Source: Xanthomonas sp. DAR 35659 (GTDB lineage: Bacteria; Pseudomonadota; Gammaproteobacteria; Xanthomonadales; Xanthomonadaceae). Taken from it: 64,000 nucleotides of DNA. A program made the position numbers and the translations under genes. Position 1 is the first letter of the stretch; every line of letters starts with the position of its first letter. Shown here piece after piece: positions 46,975-57,856 of the stretch. The stretch lies in NCBI RefSeq assembly GCF_041242975.1, contig NZ_CP162488.1, positions 1,664,001 through 1,728,000 on the forward strand, in the 5' to 3' direction. Under the pieces are notes generated by a model. It made no database searches. It saw nothing but the letters and a program-made list of their open reading frames with translations, and had not been told where the DNA came from.

Positions 46975-47544
46975 TCACTTCGCCTTGAATACGACCTTGG
47001 TGCTGATCGCGGTCTCGTTGGGGATGGTCTTGGTGTCGGCCCAGTCGCCGCCGCCCACCCCGAAGTCCAGGCGCTTGACCGTGGCCTTGCCGGCCAGCAC
47101 CGGCTGCGCGCCCGGAGTCCAGGTGAAGGTCAGGGTCACCGGCTTGCTCACGCCGCGCAGCTCCAGGGTGCCGTCGGCGGCGTACTGGTTGTTGCCCAGC
47201 GCGCGGAATTTGTCGGCGCGGTAGTGCGCGGTGGCGAACTTGGCGACGTTGAAGAAGTCCGCGCCCTGCAGGGTGGAGTCGCGGTCGCTGTTGCCGCTCT
47301 TGGCGCCGGCCAGCGGGATGGTCACGTCGAGCTTGGCGCCGGCCAGGTTGGCCGGGTCGAAGCTGAGCTTGGTATCGAAGCCGGGGAACTGGCCGGTGAA
47401 CACTTCGCCGTCGTACTTGCTGGCGAACACCAGGGTGGAGCCGGGGGCCTGCACATACTCGGCGGCCTGCACCGCCGGGGCGGCGGCGAGCAGGGCCACC
47501 AGGCTGGCGGCGACGGCGGCGGGGGACGCGAAACGGGTCGACAT
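46975..47544 (-). CDS. yceI: YceI-family periplasmic protein (distal copy)
   Basis: 189 residues. Signal peptide to about 27 (V-Q-A-A); YceI lipocalin-like barrel with D-T-K-L-S-F-D-P, L-Q-G-A-D-F-F-N and G-T-L-E-L-R-G-V-S-K-P-V. Family members bind isoprenoid-type lipids, and with cytochrome b561 are often linked to redox or quinone-like cargo. Last gene of a three-gene operon: YceI, cytochrome b561, YceI. Confidence 0.92.
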   Translation of the reverse strand: MSTRFASPAAVAASLVALLAAAPAVQAAEYVQAPGSTLVFASKYDGEVFTGQFPGFDTKLSFDPANLAGAKLDVTIPLAGAKSGNSDRDSTLQGADFFNVAKFATAHYRADKFRALGNNQYAADGTLELRGVSKPVTLTFTWTPGAQPVLAGKATVKRLDFGVGGGDWADTKTIPNETAISTKVVFKAK

Positions 47545-47556
47545 CGAAACGGCTCC

Positions 47557-48123
47557 TCAGGACTTGGGGGTGAGCCAACCGCGCGGCAACATCCGCGCCA
47601 GGGTGGCATCGCGTTGGAACAGGTGGTGGTAGAAGGCGGCGCCGGCATGCGCCAGCACCACCGCGATCAGGATCCAGAAGCCCCATTCGTGCACGGCATG
47701 CGACAGGTCGCGCAGGTGTTCGTCCGGGGCGCTGAGCTTGGGCACGTCGACCAGGCCGAACCAGCGGAACGGGCGCAGGCCGCTGCTGGAGTCGTACAGC
47801 CAGCCGGACAGCGGGATGGCGAAGATCATCACGTACAGCAGCGCATGGGTGGCGCTGGCGATGCGCTCCTGCCAGCTCGGCGTGCCCGGCACCGGCTTGG
47901 GCGCGCCGGCGTACAGGCGCCAGCCCAGCCGCGCGATCACCAGCGCCAGCACGGTCAGGCCCAGCGACTTGTGCGCGGTGTAGACCCAGAAGTACTTGGG
48001 CGTCTTCGGCAGCTCGCCCATGGTCAGGCCGACCACGCCGAGCAGCAGGATCAGTGCGGCGATCAGCCAGTGCAGGGTCTGGCTGACGCTGCCCCAGCGC
48101 TCGGCGGTGTTTCTGGCGGTCAT
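47557..48123 (-). CDS. Cytochrome b561-family membrane protein
   Basis: 188 residues, four membrane helices, with histidines positioned as haem ligands: T-L-H-W-L near residue 18, A-H-K-S-L-G near 50, A-T-H-A-L-L-Y near 95 and V-H-E-W-G near 145. The family carries electrons to periplasmic acceptors from the quinone pool. Its ATG overlaps the stop of the upstream YceI gene by four bases and the next YceI starts 12 bp after its stop. Confidence 0.92.
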   Translation of the reverse strand: MTARNTAERWGSVSQTLHWLIAALILLLGVVGLTMGELPKTPKYFWVYTAHKSLGLTVLALVIARLGWRLYAGAPKPVPGTPSWQERIASATHALLYVMIFAIPLSGWLYDSSSGLRPFRWFGLVDVPKLSAPDEHLRDLSHAVHEWGFWILIAVVLAHAGAAFYHHLFQRDATLARMLPRGWLTPKS

Positions 48124-48785
48124 GGCGTGGCGTCCTGGCTGGCGGTGGGTGGGGTGTCTGGCGTGGTGTCGGGCGCGGGCGTGGCTGCCGGCGGCGGCTC
48201 GGCGTCGGCGCCGCCGCTGCGGGTGGCCTCGGCTTCGATGCGCAGGTCGACCGTGCCGCCGATCACCGACGGCCAGGCGTCGATGCCGAAGTCGGCGCGC
48301 TGCAGCGTGGTGGTGGCGGAAAAGCCCACGGTGCGGCGGAACGGCGGCAGCGGATGCCGCTTCACTGCATTCAGGGTGACGTCCAGCGCCACCTCGCGGC
48401 TGACCCCGTGCAGGGTCAGGGTGCCGATCACCTTGGCGTGGGTCGCGTCGATCGGTTCGATCCGGGTGGAGACGAAGTGCGCTTCGGGATAGCGCTCGCC
48501 GTCGACCAGGTTGCGCGCCAGCGCGGCGCGGTTCCATTTCTCGTCGCCCAGGTCCAGCCGCTGCAACGGCACCCGCGCGTCCAGGCGCGCGCTGCGCCAG
48601 TCGTCCGGGTCGAACAGCAGGGTGCCGGTGCTGCCGGAGACGGTGCCCAGCGCCTTGGAGAAGCCGGCGTGCTCGATCGCGAACAGCACGCGGGTGTGCA
48701 CAGGGTCCAGCGCGTACTGCGCCGGGGCCGCCAGCGCGACGGCGGGACAGAGCGACAGCAGGACGATGAGGCAGCGCTGGAGCAT
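48120..48785 (-). CDS. YceI-family periplasmic protein (proximal copy)
   Basis: 221 residues from the ATG at 48785. Signal peptide to about 20 (A-L-A-A), then the YceI barrel ([20 protein letters not shown]), and a Pro/Thr/Ala-rich C-terminal tail of about 35 residues lacking in the other copy. Long upstream open frame is arginine-rich and not coding. It is the first gene of the operon and divergent from the hybrid kinase genes. Confidence 0.9.
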   Translation of the reverse strand: MLQRCLIVLLSLCPAVALAAPAQYALDPVHTRVLFAIEHAGFSKALGTVSGSTGTLLFDPDDWRSARLDARVPLQRLDLGDEKWNRAALARNLVDGERYPEAHFVSTRIEPIDATHAKVIGTLTLHGVSREVALDVTLNAVKRHPLPPFRRTVGFSATTTLQRADFGIDAWPSVIGGTVDLRIEAEATRSGGADAEPPPAATPAPDTTPDTPPTASQDATP

Positions 48786-49018
48786 GGGCGGGCCGGGCTG
48801 GGGATGTGGTCCGGATTCTAGGCGCAGTCCGCGCCGCCTGCGCCTGCGGCGCACGCAATGGTTCGTTGCACGGCGCGGCCGATGTGATTTTTGCGGGGCC
48901 GCGGGGTATAAGAACGCTGCCGCGCAAGGGCGGCACGGAGCGGACGCGCTGCGCGCGGCCGGCCCCGGCAGTGCGCCGGTGTTCATCCGCCGCCGACCGT
49001 TCACTGCCGCTGGAGCCG

Positions 49019-52000
49019 ATGTCGATGCCAATCCCCCGTCCTCGCCGCCTGCGCCGCGCCTGGGCGTTCGCCTGGCTGCTGGCGCTGGCCGGCTGCTGCG
49101 CCGGCGCGCTGGCGGCGGTGCCGGAGCTGCCGCGGTTCCGGCTGCTGGGCGCCGAGCAGGGGCTGCCGTCCAGCGAGATCTCGCGCCTGGCGCTGGATCG
49201 CGACGGCTATCTGTGGATCGCCAGCGGCGACGGCCTGGCCCGCTACGACGGGCGCGAATTCCGCCTGTGGCGGCACGATCCCGCCGACCCGCAATCGTTG
49301 CGCTGCAATTATGTGCAGGAGTTGCACGTGGATGCGCGCAACCGGGTCTGGGTCGCCTGTGAAGGCGGCGGGCTGAGCATGCTCGACGCGCGCCGGCGCG
49401 GGTTTCGCCATTTCAACATGGCCACGCAGCCGGCGATGCGCAGCGACGAGGTGTTCGCCATCGCCAGCCGCGGCGACGAGGTCGTGTTCGGCACCTATGC
49501 CGGCGGCCTGTACCGGGTGCCGGCGGACGGGCGGGTGCAGCGCATCCAGGCCGGCGACAACGAGGTCGACGCGATGCTCGACAGCGCGATCGTGGGCCTG
49601 GGCTTCGATACGGCCGGGGTGCTGTGGATCGGCACCTTCAAGGGCATGGTGCGCTACGACGGGCACCGCGCCCGTCCCTTCCGGCTGCCAGGTCCGGCCG
49701 GCGCGCCGCAGAAGGTCGCGGCGGTGATGGCGCTGTCGGACGGTCTGTGGGTCAGCGCCAACGCGGCGCTGTACCGGCTCGACCACGACGGCCGCTGGCA
49801 ACGCGCCGACTGGTCCGGCGCGTTGCAGCGCGGCGTGCTGGGCATGGCCGAGGACGGTGCCGGCGGCTATTGGCTGGGCAACGGCCAGGGCCTGTGGCAC
49901 AAGCCGGCCGATGGCGCGTTGCGCCGGGTCAGCGAGGGCGAGGCGGCGGTGGCCGGCGCCAACGTGGTGGTGAGCTTGCTGCGCGACCGCGAAGGCGGGG
50001 TGTGGGTGTCGCTGCCGACTCGCGGCCTGGGCTACCTGCGCCCCGGCTGGCGGCGCATGGCGGTGCTGGGGCCGGCGCATGGCCTGACCCCGGATCTGTA
50101 CGCCAGCCTGGCGCGGGCCGGCGCCGGCGGCGTGTGGCTGGTCGGCAGCGGCGGCAACGTGTTCCGGCTGCAACCGTCCAGCGGCGAACTGCGCAAGCCG
50201 GTGTGGACGCCCAGCCTGTCTGGCGTGCGTCTGCTGTCGGCGCTGGAGGATACGACCGGCGACCTCTGGCTGGGCAGCAGCGCCATGCTGCTGCGCGGTG
50301 CGACCGACGGAGGCAAGCTGCAGGCCTGGGGCCGCAGCTCGGCGGCCGATGCCACGCCGGAGATGGGCGTCAACAGTTGGCTGCGCGCGCGGCCGGACGG
50401 CCGCCTGTGGATAGCCGCGCCCGGTTTCGGAGTGCAGGTACGCGCGCTGTCCGATGGTCGCGTGCTGGACAACATCCAAGGTCCGCAGCGCGGCCTGGCC
50501 GCCGCGGCGGACATCGCCGCGTTCGAACTGGCGCCGGACGGCACGCCCTGGCTGGCGGCCGATCGTCTGCAGTACTGGGACGCCGCCGCCGGCCAGTTCC
50601 GCGCGGCGCCGGAGTTCGCCGGCGAGCGCGTGCAGGCGTTCGCGTTCGCCGATGCGCAGACCCTGTGGGTGCATCGGCTGTCCGGGCTCGAACTGTGGCG
50701 CCGCCAGGGCGGGCCGTGGCGGCGGATCCAGCGCTACACGTCCGCCGAGGGCGTGCCGGCGACCGAGGCGCAGGGCCTGGTGGTCGATCAGCAGGGCCGC
50801 GCCTGGCTGGGCACGCGGCGCGGCCTGTTCCGGATCGATTCGCGGCACACGCCGGCGGTACGCGCGTTCGGCACCCGCGACGGCTTGAGCAGCCAGGAAA
50901 TCGTCAAGCGCGGGCTGTTGATGGGTGCCGACGGGGTGCTGGTGGCCGCCGCCGCCGACGGCAGCGTGACGCTGCTGGACACGCGCCTGCCGGATCCGCC
51001 GCAGGTGCCGCTGACGCTGAGCATGGAGAGCGTGCAGGTGCGCCGCGGCGAACGCCTGCTGGCGCTGCCGGCGGCCGGCGGCTTCGCCTTGCAGCCGGAC
51101 GACCGCGACCTGCGGGTGGTGGCGCGGCTGCTCTCCTTCGTTGATCCGGAGGGCGTCGTCTACCGCTTCCGGTTGCCCGGCTACGACCGCGACTGGGTCG
51201 CGGTCGGCACCACCGGCGAGCGCACGCTGCCGCAGTTGCCGGCCGGCGCGCATGTGCTCGAGGTGCAGGCGCGCACCCGCAACGGCGCCTGGTCGCCGAC
51301 GCTGCGGCTGCCGTTCCGGGTCGATCCGCCGTGGTGGCGCAGCGTCTGGGGCATCGCCGGGCTGCTGGCCGTCGCCGCGCTGCTGGTGCTGGTCTCGCTG
51401 CGCGCCTACCGCCGCCGCCTGCGCCGCCAGCATGCCTGGCAACTGGCCCTGCACAAGCAGGAAGTGGCCGAGCAGGCGTCGCTGGCCAAGACCCGCTTCC
51501 TGGCCACGCTCGGACACGAGGTGCGTACGCCGATGACCGGGGTGCTGGGCATGAGCGAGCTGCTGCTGGCCACGCCGCTGGATCCGAAGCAGCGCGGCTA
51601 CACCGAATCGATCCGCCGCGCCGGCACGCACCTGCTGCACCTGGTCAACGACGCGCTGGACCTGGCGCGGATCGAGGCCGGGCGCCTGCAACTGGACCTG
51701 CAGCCGTTCGCGCTGCAGGCGCTGATCGCCGACGTGGTGAACCTGATGGCGCCGCTGGCGCAGGCGCGCGGCCTGCGCTTCGAATGCCACGATCGGCTGC
51801 CGGGCGCGGTGACCGTCAACGGCGACGCGGTGCGGGTGCGGCAGATCCTGCTCAACCTGGTCGGCAACGCGATCAAGTTCACCGCCAGCGGGTCGGTGAT
51901 CCTGCACCTGTCGCCGCTGCACAGCGGCCACGGCCTGTGCGTGGAGGTGGTCGACACCGGCCCGGGCATCAGCGCCGAGCAGCAGGCGCGGCTGTTCCAG

Positions 52001-52600
52001 CGCTTCGAGCAGGGCGACGGTCCGCGCACCATGGCGCGCCATGGCGGCAGCGGCCTGGGCCTGGCGATCAGCCAGGAGCTGGCGATGGCGATGGGCGGAC
52101 GCATCGAGGTCGACAGCCGGCTCGGCCATGGCGCGCGCTTCCGGATGACGCTGCCGCTGCGCTGGCAGGTGCGGCCGGCCGAGGCGGTCACCGTGGTGCC
52201 GCTGCCGACCCGGCCACAGGCACCGCTGCGGATCCTGCTGGTCGAGGACGAACCCACCGTCGCCCAGGTGATGGCCGAGCTGCTGCAAGGCCGCGGCCAC
52301 CACGTGGTCCGCGCCGCGCACGGCCTGGAGGCGCTGACCGAGTTGACCCAGGCCAGCTTCGATGTGGCCCTGCTGGACCTGGACCTGCCGGCGCTGGACG
52401 GGCTGGCGCTGGCACGGCAGTTGCGCGCGCTGGGCTACGGTTTCCCGCTGGTCGCGGTGACCGCGCGTTCCGACGGCGAGGCCGAGGCCGCGGCCAGGGC
52501 GGCCGGATTCGCCCGTTTCGTGCGTAAACCGGTGACCGGCGACATGCTGGCCGAGGCGATCCGCGGCGCGATGGACGCGGCGGCGGAGACCCGGCCGTAG
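49019..52600 (+). CDS. Beta-propeller hybrid histidine kinase 1
   Basis: 1193 residues: signal/anchor at about 12-33; Reg_prop propeller blades ([11 protein letters not shown]) to about 650; Y_Y_Y domain ([10 protein letters not shown]) near 720; membrane helix about 778-800; HisKA with phospho-acceptor His833 in L-G-H-E-V-R-T-P; HATPase with N-box ([10 protein letters not shown]) and G-S-G-L-G-L-A; and a C-terminal receiver with Asp1120 (L-L-D-L-D-L-P). There is no DNA-binding domain, so output needs a separate Hpt or regulator. The ATG at 49019 has TGGAG ahead. Followed by a close paralogue 139 bp downstream. Confidence 0.92.
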   Translation: MSMPIPRPRRLRRAWAFAWLLALAGCCAGALAAVPELPRFRLLGAEQGLPSSEISRLALDRDGYLWIASGDGLARYDGREFRLWRHDPADPQSLRCNYVQELHVDARNRVWVACEGGGLSMLDARRRGFRHFNMATQPAMRSDEVFAIASRGDEVVFGTYAGGLYRVPADGRVQRIQAGDNEVDAMLDSAIVGLGFDTAGVLWIGTFKGMVRYDGHRARPFRLPGPAGAPQKVAAVMALSDGLWVSANAALYRLDHDGRWQRADWSGALQRGVLGMAEDGAGGYWLGNGQGLWHKPADGALRRVSEGEAAVAGANVVVSLLRDREGGVWVSLPTRGLGYLRPGWRRMAVLGPAHGLTPDLYASLARAGAGGVWLVGSGGNVFRLQPSSGELRKPVWTPSLSGVRLLSALEDTTGDLWLGSSAMLLRGATDGGKLQAWGRSSAADATPEMGVNSWLRARPDGRLWIAAPGFGVQVRALSDGRVLDNIQGPQRGLAAAADIAAFELAPDGTPWLAADRLQYWDAAAGQFRAAPEFAGERVQAFAFADAQTLWVHRLSGLELWRRQGGPWRRIQRYTSAEGVPATEAQGLVVDQQGRAWLGTRRGLFRIDSRHTPAVRAFGTRDGLSSQEIVKRGLLMGADGVLVAAAADGSVTLLDTRLPDPPQVPLTLSMESVQVRRGERLLALPAAGGFALQPDDRDLRVVARLLSFVDPEGVVYRFRLPGYDRDWVAVGTTGERTLPQLPAGAHVLEVQARTRNGAWSPTLRLPFRVDPPWWRSVWGIAGLLAVAALLVLVSLRAYRRRLRRQHAWQLALHKQEVAEQASLAKTRFLATLGHEVRTPMTGVLGMSELLLATPLDPKQRGYTESIRRAGTHLLHLVNDALDLARIEAGRLQLDLQPFALQALIADVVNLMAPLAQARGLRFECHDRLPGAVTVNGDAVRVRQILLNLVGNAIKFTASGSVILHLSPLHSGHGLCVEVVDTGPGISAEQQARLFQRFEQGDGPRTMARHGGSGLGLAISQELAMAMGGRIEVDSRLGHGARFRMTLPLRWQVRPAEAVTVVPLPTRPQAPLRILLVEDEPTVAQVMAELLQGRGHHVVRAAHGLEALTELTQASFDVALLDLDLPALDGLALARQLRALGYGFPLVAVTARSDGEAEAAARAAGFARFVRKPVTGDMLAEAIRGAMDAAAETRP

Positions 52601-52739
52601 CCGCCGCGCGCGTGTTGGCGCCGCCGCGTGTCGCGATCGGTAGACCGATGGCGGCGCGACCCCGTGGCGGGCGCCGCATCTGTTGCCAGCGGCGGCGCCA
52701 ATCGCCGACGATGGCGGCGGGCAGCGGGGGAGGCCGCCC

Positions 52740-55700
52740 ATGCACAGGGAGATGACGATGCGGTCCAGAGGGATTTGGGGATGGCTGCTGCTGTTGCTGT
52801 GTTCGACGGCGGTGGCCGCCGCGACGGTGCCGCCGACGCCGCAGCCGCGCCAGCTGACCGTGGCCGACGGGCTGCCGTCCAACAGCATCAACGGCTTCGC
52901 CGAGGACCAGCTCGGCTACCTGTGGCTGGCCAGCAGCGACGGCCTGGCGCGCTTCGACGGCCGCGGCTATCGCATCTGGCACAGCGAGGATGGCCTGCGC
53001 GACAACAAGATCTGGACCGTGCACGTGGATGCGCAGAACCGGGTCTGGTTCGGCACCGAGAACGCCGGCATGGGCATGCTCTCGGCGGACCGGCGCAGCT
53101 TCCGCTACTACGATTCGAGCAAGTACCCGCAGATGGGCGGCTCCACGGTGTGGGCGATCACCTCCACCCGCGATGGCAGCATCTGGTTCGGCACCTCCAA
53201 GAGCGGCCTGTGCCGGCTGCGGCCGGATGGCACGATGAGCCGCTACATGCCGATGCCGGGCGACGAGCGCAGCCTGCCGTCGGCGGCGGTGGTCGCGCTG
53301 GCCACCACCCCCGACGGCACGCTATGGGTGGGCACGCGCGGCGGCCTGGCGCGCTGGACCGGGCGCGACTTCCAGCGGCTGCCGGACACGGCGCTGCCGA
53401 ATCCGGTGGTGCAGAGCATGACCGTCGATCGCGAGGGCATGCTGTGGGTGAACACCCAGGGCGGGGCGCGCATGGTGCGCGGCGACGGCAGCGTGGTGGC
53501 GCCGTACTGGCAGAACACGCCCAGCGAGAACGTGCTGGGCCTGCTGGCCCACGACCGCCACGGCAATCGCTGGTTCGACACCCTGGACGGCCTGGGCCGC
53601 GAGAGCGAGGCCGGTCAGGTCCGCAACGTGCCGCTGTACAGCAGTTCCGCGCACGGGCTGGTCAAGCCCAACTGGTCGCTGGCCTTCGAGGACCGCGAAG
53701 GCGACCTGTGGTTCGCCAGCTTCAATGCCGGCTTGTGGTACCTGCCGGCGAACTGGCGGCAGTTCTCGGTGCTGTCCTACCGGGTCGACGATCCGGATTC
53801 GATGGCCAATCCCTACGTCATCGGCACCGCCGCTTCGCGCGATGGCGGGGTGTGGCTGGCGGGCACGCGCGGGGTGCTGGACAAGCTGGATCCGGCCACC
53901 GGCGCGGTCCACCATCATGTGATGGCATTGTTCGACCGCGAATGGTCGCGCGCGCTCGCCGAGGACGATGAGGGCCGGCTCTGGGCGAGCGGGCCGAACA
54001 GGGCGTTGCGCTACGACCCGGTCAGCGGCGAGGTGCGGCGCTGGGGCCGCCAGGACGGCGCCGATGCGACGATGCAGGGCGATGTGGACCGGATGCTGCT
54101 CGACGGCGACGGGCGCATCTGGATGTTCAGCGACGCCGGCGGCGTGCAGGTGCGCGACCCGGACGGACACGTCGTGCGCAATGTCGCCACGGGCACCGGC
54201 GGGCTGCCGATGGAGCTGACCGTGGAGGATGCGCGGCTCGGTCCGCTCGGCCAGCCCTGGCTGCTGGGCCAGCACGGCTTGCTGGCCTGGGATCCGGTCG
54301 GCGAGCGCTTCGTGCCGGTCCCGGGCGCGCCAACGCGGCCGCTGACCGCCGCAGCGGTCACCGAGGGCAACGTGGTGTGGCTGACCAGCGCCGGCCGCCT
54401 GGAGCGCTACCTGTGGGACGGCGCGCGGCTGAGCCTGCTCGATCGCATCGACGCCGAGCAGGAGTTCCCGTCGCTGGCGCCGAACGGGCTGGTGGTCGAT
54501 GCCAGCGGCGTGGCCTGGTTGAGCAGCGTGCGCGGCCTGATCCGGGTCGACCCGGCGAGCAAGGCGATCCGCTCCTACGGCGTACACGACGGCCTGCCCA
54601 ACCAGGAATTCCGCGCCCAGACCCTGATCCAGGCGCGCGGCGGGCAGATCCTGGGCGGCACGCCGGACGGCGTGGTGCTGTTCGATCCCTCGCAGGTGGT
54701 GCCGTCGCAGCGGCAACCGCCGCTGGTGATCGAGCACATCGGCGTGCGCCGCGGCGAGCGCGGGCTGGACCTGCTGCATGCCGGACGCATCGTGCTGCAG
54801 GAGGGCGACCGCGACCTGCACGTGGTCGCGCGCTTGCTGTCCTTCTCCGATACCGACGCCAACACCTATCGCTTCCGCCTCAGCGGCTACGACCCGGACT
54901 GGGTCGACGTCGGCGCCAGCGGCGAGCGCCTGTTCTCGCGCCTGCCGTCGGGCCACTACACCCTGGAGATGCAGGCGCGCACCGCCGACAAGGTGTGGTC
55001 GAAGGTGGTCGCGCTGCGCTTCCGCGTGCTGCCGCCGTGGTGGCGCAGCCCCTGGGGCATCGCCGGGCTGGCGCTGCTGACGCTGCTGGCGCTGTGGCTG
55101 GTCTCGCACCTGTACCGGCGCCGCCTGCGCCGGCGCCACGCATGGCAATTGGCCCTGCACAAGCAGGAACTGGCCGAACAGGCCTCGCTGGCCAAGACCC
55201 GCTTCCTGGCCACGCTCGGGCACGAGGTGCGCACGCCGATGACCGGGGTGCTGGGCATGAGCGAACTGCTGCTGGCCACGCCGCTGGATCCGCAGCAGCG
55301 CGGCTACACCGAATCGATCCGCGGCGCCGGCACGCACCTGTTGCGCCTGGTCAACGACGCGCTGGACCTTGCGCGGATCGAGGCCGGGCGCCTGGAGCTG
55401 GACCAGCAGCCGTTCGACCTGGGCCGGCTGATCGCCGAACTGGCGGCGTTGATGGGGCCGATGGCGCACAGCCGCGGCCTGAGTTTCGCGCTGGACAACA
55501 CGATGCCGGCCGAGGTCACCGCCAGCGGCGACGCCACCCGCGTGCGGCAGATCCTGCTGAACCTGCTCAACAACGCGATCAAGTTCACCGACCACGGCGG
55601 CGTGACCTTGCGCGTGGCGCCGCTGCACGGGGAGCAGGGCGTGCGCTTCGAGGTCGCCGATACCGGCCCGGGCATCAACGCCGAGCAGCAGGCGCGGCTG

Positions 55701-56318
55701 TTCCAGCGTTTCGAGCAGGGCGACGGCCCGCGCACCGCCGCGCGCTACGGCGGCAGCGGCCTGGGCCTGGCGATCTGCCAGGAACTGGCGGTGGCGATGG
55801 GCGGGCGCATCGAGGTGCACAGCCGGCTCGGCGCCGGCACCCGTTTCGTCGTCGACCTGCCGCTGGCCTGGGTCGCGCAGCCCTTGCACGGCGAGACGCG
55901 CGGCGAACGCGCGGCGCGGACCGCGCCCCGGCCGTTGCGCATCCTGCTGGTCGAGGACGACCCCACCGTCGCCGAGGTCGTCAGCGGCCTGCTGCGCGCG
56001 CGCGGCCACCAGGTCACCCATGCCGGACACGCGCTGGCGGCGCTGACCGAAGCGGCCGCCAACCCCTTCGACGTGGCCTTGCTGGATCTGGACCTGCCCG
56101 GCCTGGACGGCCTGGCGCTGGCCCGGCAGCTACGCGTGTTCGGCTACGAGATGCCGCTGATCGCGGTCACCGCCCGCGCCGACGCCGATGCCGAGCCGCA
56201 GGCGCGCGCGGCCAGCTTCGACGGCTTCCTGCGCAAGCCGGTCACCGGGGAGATGCTGGCCGAGGCGATCGACGAGGTGCTTGGGGGCCGGGAAACGGGA
56301 ATGGGGAAACGGGAATAG
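52740..56318 (+). CDS. Beta-propeller hybrid histidine kinase 2
   Basis: 1192 residues with the same order as kinase 1: signal segment, propeller blades (L-W-L-A-S-S-D-G-L-A-R, V-W-F-G-T-E-N), Y_Y_Y, one membrane helix, HisKA with His828, HATPase, receiver with Asp1116 (L-L-D-L-D-L-P-G-L-D-G). No DNA-binding output. Two ATGs are equally well served by ribosome sites: 52740 (GGGGGAGG, 6-bp gap) and 52758 (AGGGAG, 6-bp gap). The kinase core is nearly identical to that of kinase 1, while the propellers diverge, so the pair probably senses different ligands and signals to the same partner. Confidence 0.92.
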   Translation: MHREMTMRSRGIWGWLLLLLCSTAVAAATVPPTPQPRQLTVADGLPSNSINGFAEDQLGYLWLASSDGLARFDGRGYRIWHSEDGLRDNKIWTVHVDAQNRVWFGTENAGMGMLSADRRSFRYYDSSKYPQMGGSTVWAITSTRDGSIWFGTSKSGLCRLRPDGTMSRYMPMPGDERSLPSAAVVALATTPDGTLWVGTRGGLARWTGRDFQRLPDTALPNPVVQSMTVDREGMLWVNTQGGARMVRGDGSVVAPYWQNTPSENVLGLLAHDRHGNRWFDTLDGLGRESEAGQVRNVPLYSSSAHGLVKPNWSLAFEDREGDLWFASFNAGLWYLPANWRQFSVLSYRVDDPDSMANPYVIGTAASRDGGVWLAGTRGVLDKLDPATGAVHHHVMALFDREWSRALAEDDEGRLWASGPNRALRYDPVSGEVRRWGRQDGADATMQGDVDRMLLDGDGRIWMFSDAGGVQVRDPDGHVVRNVATGTGGLPMELTVEDARLGPLGQPWLLGQHGLLAWDPVGERFVPVPGAPTRPLTAAAVTEGNVVWLTSAGRLERYLWDGARLSLLDRIDAEQEFPSLAPNGLVVDASGVAWLSSVRGLIRVDPASKAIRSYGVHDGLPNQEFRAQTLIQARGGQILGGTPDGVVLFDPSQVVPSQRQPPLVIEHIGVRRGERGLDLLHAGRIVLQEGDRDLHVVARLLSFSDTDANTYRFRLSGYDPDWVDVGASGERLFSRLPSGHYTLEMQARTADKVWSKVVALRFRVLPPWWRSPWGIAGLALLTLLALWLVSHLYRRRLRRRHAWQLALHKQELAEQASLAKTRFLATLGHEVRTPMTGVLGMSELLLATPLDPQQRGYTESIRGAGTHLLRLVNDALDLARIEAGRLELDQQPFDLGRLIAELAALMGPMAHSRGLSFALDNTMPAEVTASGDATRVRQILLNLLNNAIKFTDHGGVTLRVAPLHGEQGVRFEVADTGPGINAEQQARLFQRFEQGDGPRTAARYGGSGLGLAICQELAVAMGGRIEVHSRLGAGTRFVVDLPLAWVAQPLHGETRGERAARTAPRPLRILLVEDDPTVAEVVSGLLRARGHQVTHAGHALAALTEAAANPFDVALLDLDLPGLDGLALARQLRVFGYEMPLIAVTARADADAEPQARAASFDGFLRKPVTGEMLAEAIDEVLGGRETGMGKRE

Positions 56319-56412
56319 GGAAAAGCAGGGGGCGCGAGCGCAATGCATCGCCGCAAGAAGCGCAGCGCTCAGCTTTTGCGATTCCCCACTCCCCATTCCC
56401 TATTCCCGACTC
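56287..56412. repeat. Intergenic inverted repeat of the GGGATTCGGGGATT type
   Basis: Repeated 'gggaaacgggaatgggg' wording directly after the kinase 2 stop region pairs with 'ccccattccctattcccgactcccc' near 56390-56416, between converging genes. Same family as 26770-26863. Confidence 0.6.
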
Positions 56413-56416
56413 CCCG

Positions 56417-57856
56417 CTACTCAGCCACTTCCTCCACCTTCCTGTCCGGATGCGGCCGCGCGTCGGGCAGTTGCCAGAAGATCAGCGTCGAGGTCAGGGT
56501 GATCGCGCCGACGCAGACGAAGGTGGCGTGCAGGGCGGCGGTGGCGCCGTGGCTGTCGCCGAGGTGGGTGTTGAAGGCGGCCAGCAGGCTGCCGGCGGCC
56601 GCGGCGCCGAAACCGGTGGCCAGCATCATCACCATCGACAGCAGGCTGTTGCCGGCGCTGGCCTGGTCGCGGTCCAGGTCGCGCAGGGTCACGGTGTTCA
56701 TCACGGTGAACTGCAACGAGTTGACCGCGCCGAACAGCGCCAGTTGCAGCAGTCGCCAGCCCAGCGGCTGGCCGGCGTCGAACAGCAGGAAACTGGCCAT
56801 GGCGATGCCGACCAGCACGGTGTTGGTCATCAGCACCCGGCGGTAGCCGAAGCGCTCGACCAGCTTCACCGCCGCGCGCTTGGAGGCCATGCCGGCCAGC
56901 GCCACCGGGATCATCATCAGCCCGGCGTGCATCGGGCTCATGCCCAGGCCCACCTGCAGCAGCAGCGGGATCAGGAACGGCATGCTGCCGCTGCCCACGC
57001 GCGAGAACAGATTGCCGAGGATGCCGATGCGGAAGCTGGCGACCTGGAACAGATGCAGCGGGAACAGCGCCGCGGGCGCATTGGCCGCGTGCAGCCAGTA
57101 GCCGATCAGCGCCGCCAGCCCGGCGATCGCCAGCAGCATCACGAAGGCGTGGCGCAGGCCCAGTTCGGAAATGCCGTCCAGCGCCAGCGACAGCGCGACC
57201 ATGCCGAAGGCCAGCATCGCGTAGCCGACCAGGTCGAAGCGGGTGCGCTGCTCGCCGTGGAAATCCGGCATCACCTTCAGCGCGGCGACGAAGCCGATCG
57301 CGCCGATCGGCAGATTGATCAGGAACACCCAGTGCCACGACGCCACCTGCACCAGCCAGCCGCCGAGCGTCGGCCCCACCAGCGGCCCGATCAGCGCCGG
57401 GATCGCGATGAAGCTCATCGCGTTGAGGAACTGCGCGCGCGACACCGAGCGCATCACCGCCAGCCGCCCGACCGGCAGCAGCATCGCCCCGCCGATGCCC
57501 TGCAGTACGCGCGCGGCGACCAGGTAGGGCAGGCGCGGCGCGGCGGCGCACAGCAGCGAGCCGAGGGTGAACAGCACGATCGCGAGCAGGAAGGTGCGGC
57601 GCGTGCCGTAGCGGTCGGCGATCCAGCCGGAGGCGGGAATGAACATCGCCACCGCCAGCGCGTAACTGAACACCACCGACTGCATCTGCAGCGGACTCTC
57701 GCCCAGGCTGCGCGCCATCGCCGGCAGCGCGGTGTTGACGATGGTCGCGTCCAGCATCTGCATGAAGATGGCCAGCGATACCAGCCACAGCAGCGGACGG
57801 AAACTGCGGTAATTCGGAACCGAGATCGGATCGGGGGAGGGCGCGGACATCGGCAC
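56417..57856 (-). CDS. mdtD: DHA2-family multidrug exporter (MdtD-like)
   Basis: 479 residues with about fourteen membrane helices. The DHA2 signature L-D-A-T-I-V-N-T-A-L-P lies in helix 1, G-W-I-A-D-R-Y-G-T-R-R after helix 2 and A-R-V-L-Q-G-I-G-G-A in helix 4, followed by the antiporter motif region G-P-L-V-G-P-T-L-G-G-W. The proton-driven exporter's substrate is unknown. An ATG six bases further in (57850) is an equally good start. The mdtABC partners of E. coli are not in the window, so the name is by similarity only. Confidence 0.87.
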   Translation of the reverse strand: MPMSAPSPDPISVPNYRSFRPLLWLVSLAIFMQMLDATIVNTALPAMARSLGESPLQMQSVVFSYALAVAMFIPASGWIADRYGTRRTFLLAIVLFTLGSLLCAAAPRLPYLVAARVLQGIGGAMLLPVGRLAVMRSVSRAQFLNAMSFIAIPALIGPLVGPTLGGWLVQVASWHWVFLINLPIGAIGFVAALKVMPDFHGEQRTRFDLVGYAMLAFGMVALSLALDGISELGLRHAFVMLLAIAGLAALIGYWLHAANAPAALFPLHLFQVASFRIGILGNLFSRVGSGSMPFLIPLLLQVGLGMSPMHAGLMMIPVALAGMASKRAAVKLVERFGYRRVLMTNTVLVGIAMASFLLFDAGQPLGWRLLQLALFGAVNSLQFTVMNTVTLRDLDRDQASAGNSLLSMVMMLATGFGAAAAGSLLAAFNTHLGDSHGATAALHATFVCVGAITLTSTLIFWQLPDARPHPDRKVEEVAE

